This document shows, in pieces, positions 63,008-64,000 of a stretch of 64,000 bases of DNA (its first letter is position 1; the number at the start of each line of letters is the position of its first letter). Origin of the DNA: Streptomyces sp. WZ.A104 (GTDB lineage Bacteria > Actinomycetota > Actinomycetes > Streptomycetales > Streptomycetaceae); assembly GCF_002382885.1 (NCBI RefSeq), contig NZ_NWVL01000001.1, positions 62,001-126,000 of the forward strand, in the 5' to 3' direction. Under the pieces are notes generated by a model, which saw nothing but the letters and a program-made list of their open reading frames with translations, was not told the origin of the DNA and did not search any database. The translations under genes and the position numbers were made by a program.

Positions 63008-63678
63008 TCGCTCGTCCAGGGGCGAGCGACACCAGCGATGTGGTACCGGTCGATCGACTCGATCTGGGCTTCCCATTCCAGGTCGCGCAGCTGCGAGGTG
63101 AGGTCGGCGGCGTCACGCAGCACCTTCACGGCCAGGTGGTGGGATCCGTCGGCGAGCCTGCGGCGCACCGTGGGCACTTGGGCCTCGGCGACGCCCTCCT
63201 CGATCTCCGCCTTGGCAGGTGCGTCGTCGAGGAACACCACGCGGCCGCCCGGCGCCAGCGTCCACCTCAGCAGGTCCCAGAAGGCTTCCATCTCCACAGG
63301 TGGCACGTGGCTCAGCCAGAAGGCAAAGAAGATGGTGTCGTACTGGCGATCCGGCTCCCAGCTGAAGACGTCCGCCTCGATGAAGCGAGTCGCGGTCCCG
63401 TGCATCCGCTCTCGGGCCGCGGACAGCATCTCCGGCGCGGCGTCCAGCGCGGTCAGGCTGCGTACGCGGTCGGAGATCAGCCGGGTCCACTGGCCGGTAC
63501 CGCACGCCAGCTCCAGGACGTCGCCGCGGATCGGCAGGCCGTCGAGGACGTTCGCGAGCTGAGGCATGTGCATGCGGTCGCTGTAGGAGTCGTCGTACTC
63601 GCCGGCTCGCGCTCGGTAGTAGGCGATCTGCCTCTCGGACCACCCGCCCTCACCGCCATGCTGCTTCGTTCCGATCAC
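63004..63678 (-). CDS. Class I SAM-dependent methyltransferase
   Basis: A 224-residue methyltransferase, first gene of the minus-strand operon. DVLELACGTGQWTRLI is motif I, SLTALDAAPEMLSAARERM follows, then YDTIFFAFWLSHVPP and LAPGGRVVFLDDA. The start is GTG 63678 (MIGTKQHGGEGG), with GGGGTGG upstream; the frame is open to 63954 but upstream codons do not look coding. It overlaps the formamidase-like gene by four bases. It is divergent from the regulator gene at 63947, across 268 bases that should hold both promoters. Confidence 0.88.
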   Translation of the reverse strand: MIGTKQHGGEGGWSERQIAYYRARAGEYDDSYSDRMHMPQLANVLDGLPIRGDVLELACGTGQWTRLISDRVRSLTALDAAPEMLSAARERMHGTATRFIEADVFSWEPDRQYDTIFFAFWLSHVPPVEMEAFWDLLRWTLAPGGRVVFLDDAPAKAEIEEGVAEAQVPTVRRRLADGSHHLAVKVLRDAADLTSQLRDLEWEAQIESIDRYHIAGVARPWTSE

Positions 63679-63946
63679 CTGAAACCACCCCTTCGTCGTC
63701 CACGCGGAGCGGCAGCGCTCCGTGATGAGCAGACTGCCGAGCGGTGCGGGACAGCGGGCTGCCGTCGCGCCGCACTCGCGTGGCAACGCCGTCGCTCGCG
63801 TGGGCGGTCGCGGGACGCCGGCTTCGCCGGGCGGGTCCACCCGGGTGCCGAATCGGTGCTGAACTCCTGTCGAAGCGAAGGCCCTACGCCCCTGGTCAGA
63901 CCGCCCTACGCTGTTACCGTCGTTGGTGTCGGTCGAAGGAGCTTCG

Positions 63947-64000
63947 GTGGCCACAGTGCAGCGCTGGACCGGAAGGGAGGCGCGCGCTCTGCGGCTCGCG
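63947..64000 (+). CDS. Start of a helix-turn-helix regulator gene (cut by window edge)
   Basis: GTG at 63947 follows GAAGGAG (63935-63941) and opens 18 codons to the window end, MATVQRWTGREARALRLA. This N-terminus is characteristic of a Streptomyces XRE-type regulator group (WTGREARALRLALR...). It is too short for the frame track. The gene is divergent from the biosynthetic operon and could regulate it. Call rests on a short N-terminal match. Confidence 0.6.
   Translation, partial: MATVQRWTGREARALRLA

Overview
High GC, GTG/TTG starts, frequent 4-base start/stop overlaps and the gene families present all point to a Streptomyces chromosome. The left end looks like conserved core chromosome and the rest is accessory.

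Region 1 (1-19.0 kb), core. It holds the 3' end of a class III aminotransferase gene, a GntR regulator, an unrecognised protein, a SLATT membrane protein, the YbaB/EbfC-RecR-DUF5063 recombination cluster, a secreted LamG protein, aspartokinase and aspartate-semialdehyde dehydrogenase (overlapping, start of the aspartate-family amino acid pathway), an ECF sigma factor with an overlapping membrane partner gene, SURF1, an S9 peptidase, a methyltransferase, an NTF2-like protein, a secreted SGNH esterase and a DUF899 protein.

Region 2 (19.3-53.4 kb), a defence island. Its left edge is the 3' part of a tRNA-Pro gene (anticodon loop to 3' end, minus strand) still followed by its hairpin terminator. 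This is what remains on one side when an element integrates into a tRNA gene. Paired GGCTCCCA repeats flank it like integrase arm sites. Inside are a GNAT-PIN-PUA-like fusion protein with an ASCH protein, a complete Wadjet operon of the TIGR02677/02678/02680/02679 type (JetA-D, minus strand), and a complete type 2 BREX (Pgl) system: pglW, pglX, pglY, pglZ, brxD, brxHI. Between pglW and pglX sits a separate minus-strand operon of three genes joined by 4-base overlaps: a small helical HEPN-like protein, a ParA-like ATPase with a KGGVGRTT P-loop, and a P-loop NTPase. It matches no defence system I know and is the best candidate here for something undescribed. pglX carries a G7 tract inside a lower-GC segment; gain or loss of one G truncates the protein, as in the phase-variable pglX of S. 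coelicolor.

Region 3 (53.4-64 kb), an accessory biosynthetic cluster. It has a nucleotide-sugar epimerase and dehydrogenase, a methionyl-tRNA synthetase with a KFSTS signature, and a six-gene minus-strand operon (SAM methyltransferase, N,N-dimethylformamidase-like protein, MurG-like glycosyltransferase, multipass membrane protein, FkbM methyltransferase, histidine phosphatase with KHG in place of RHG). A divergent helix-turn-helix regulator gene begins at the window edge. The product is unknown; a modified glycan or glycosylated metabolite is my guess.
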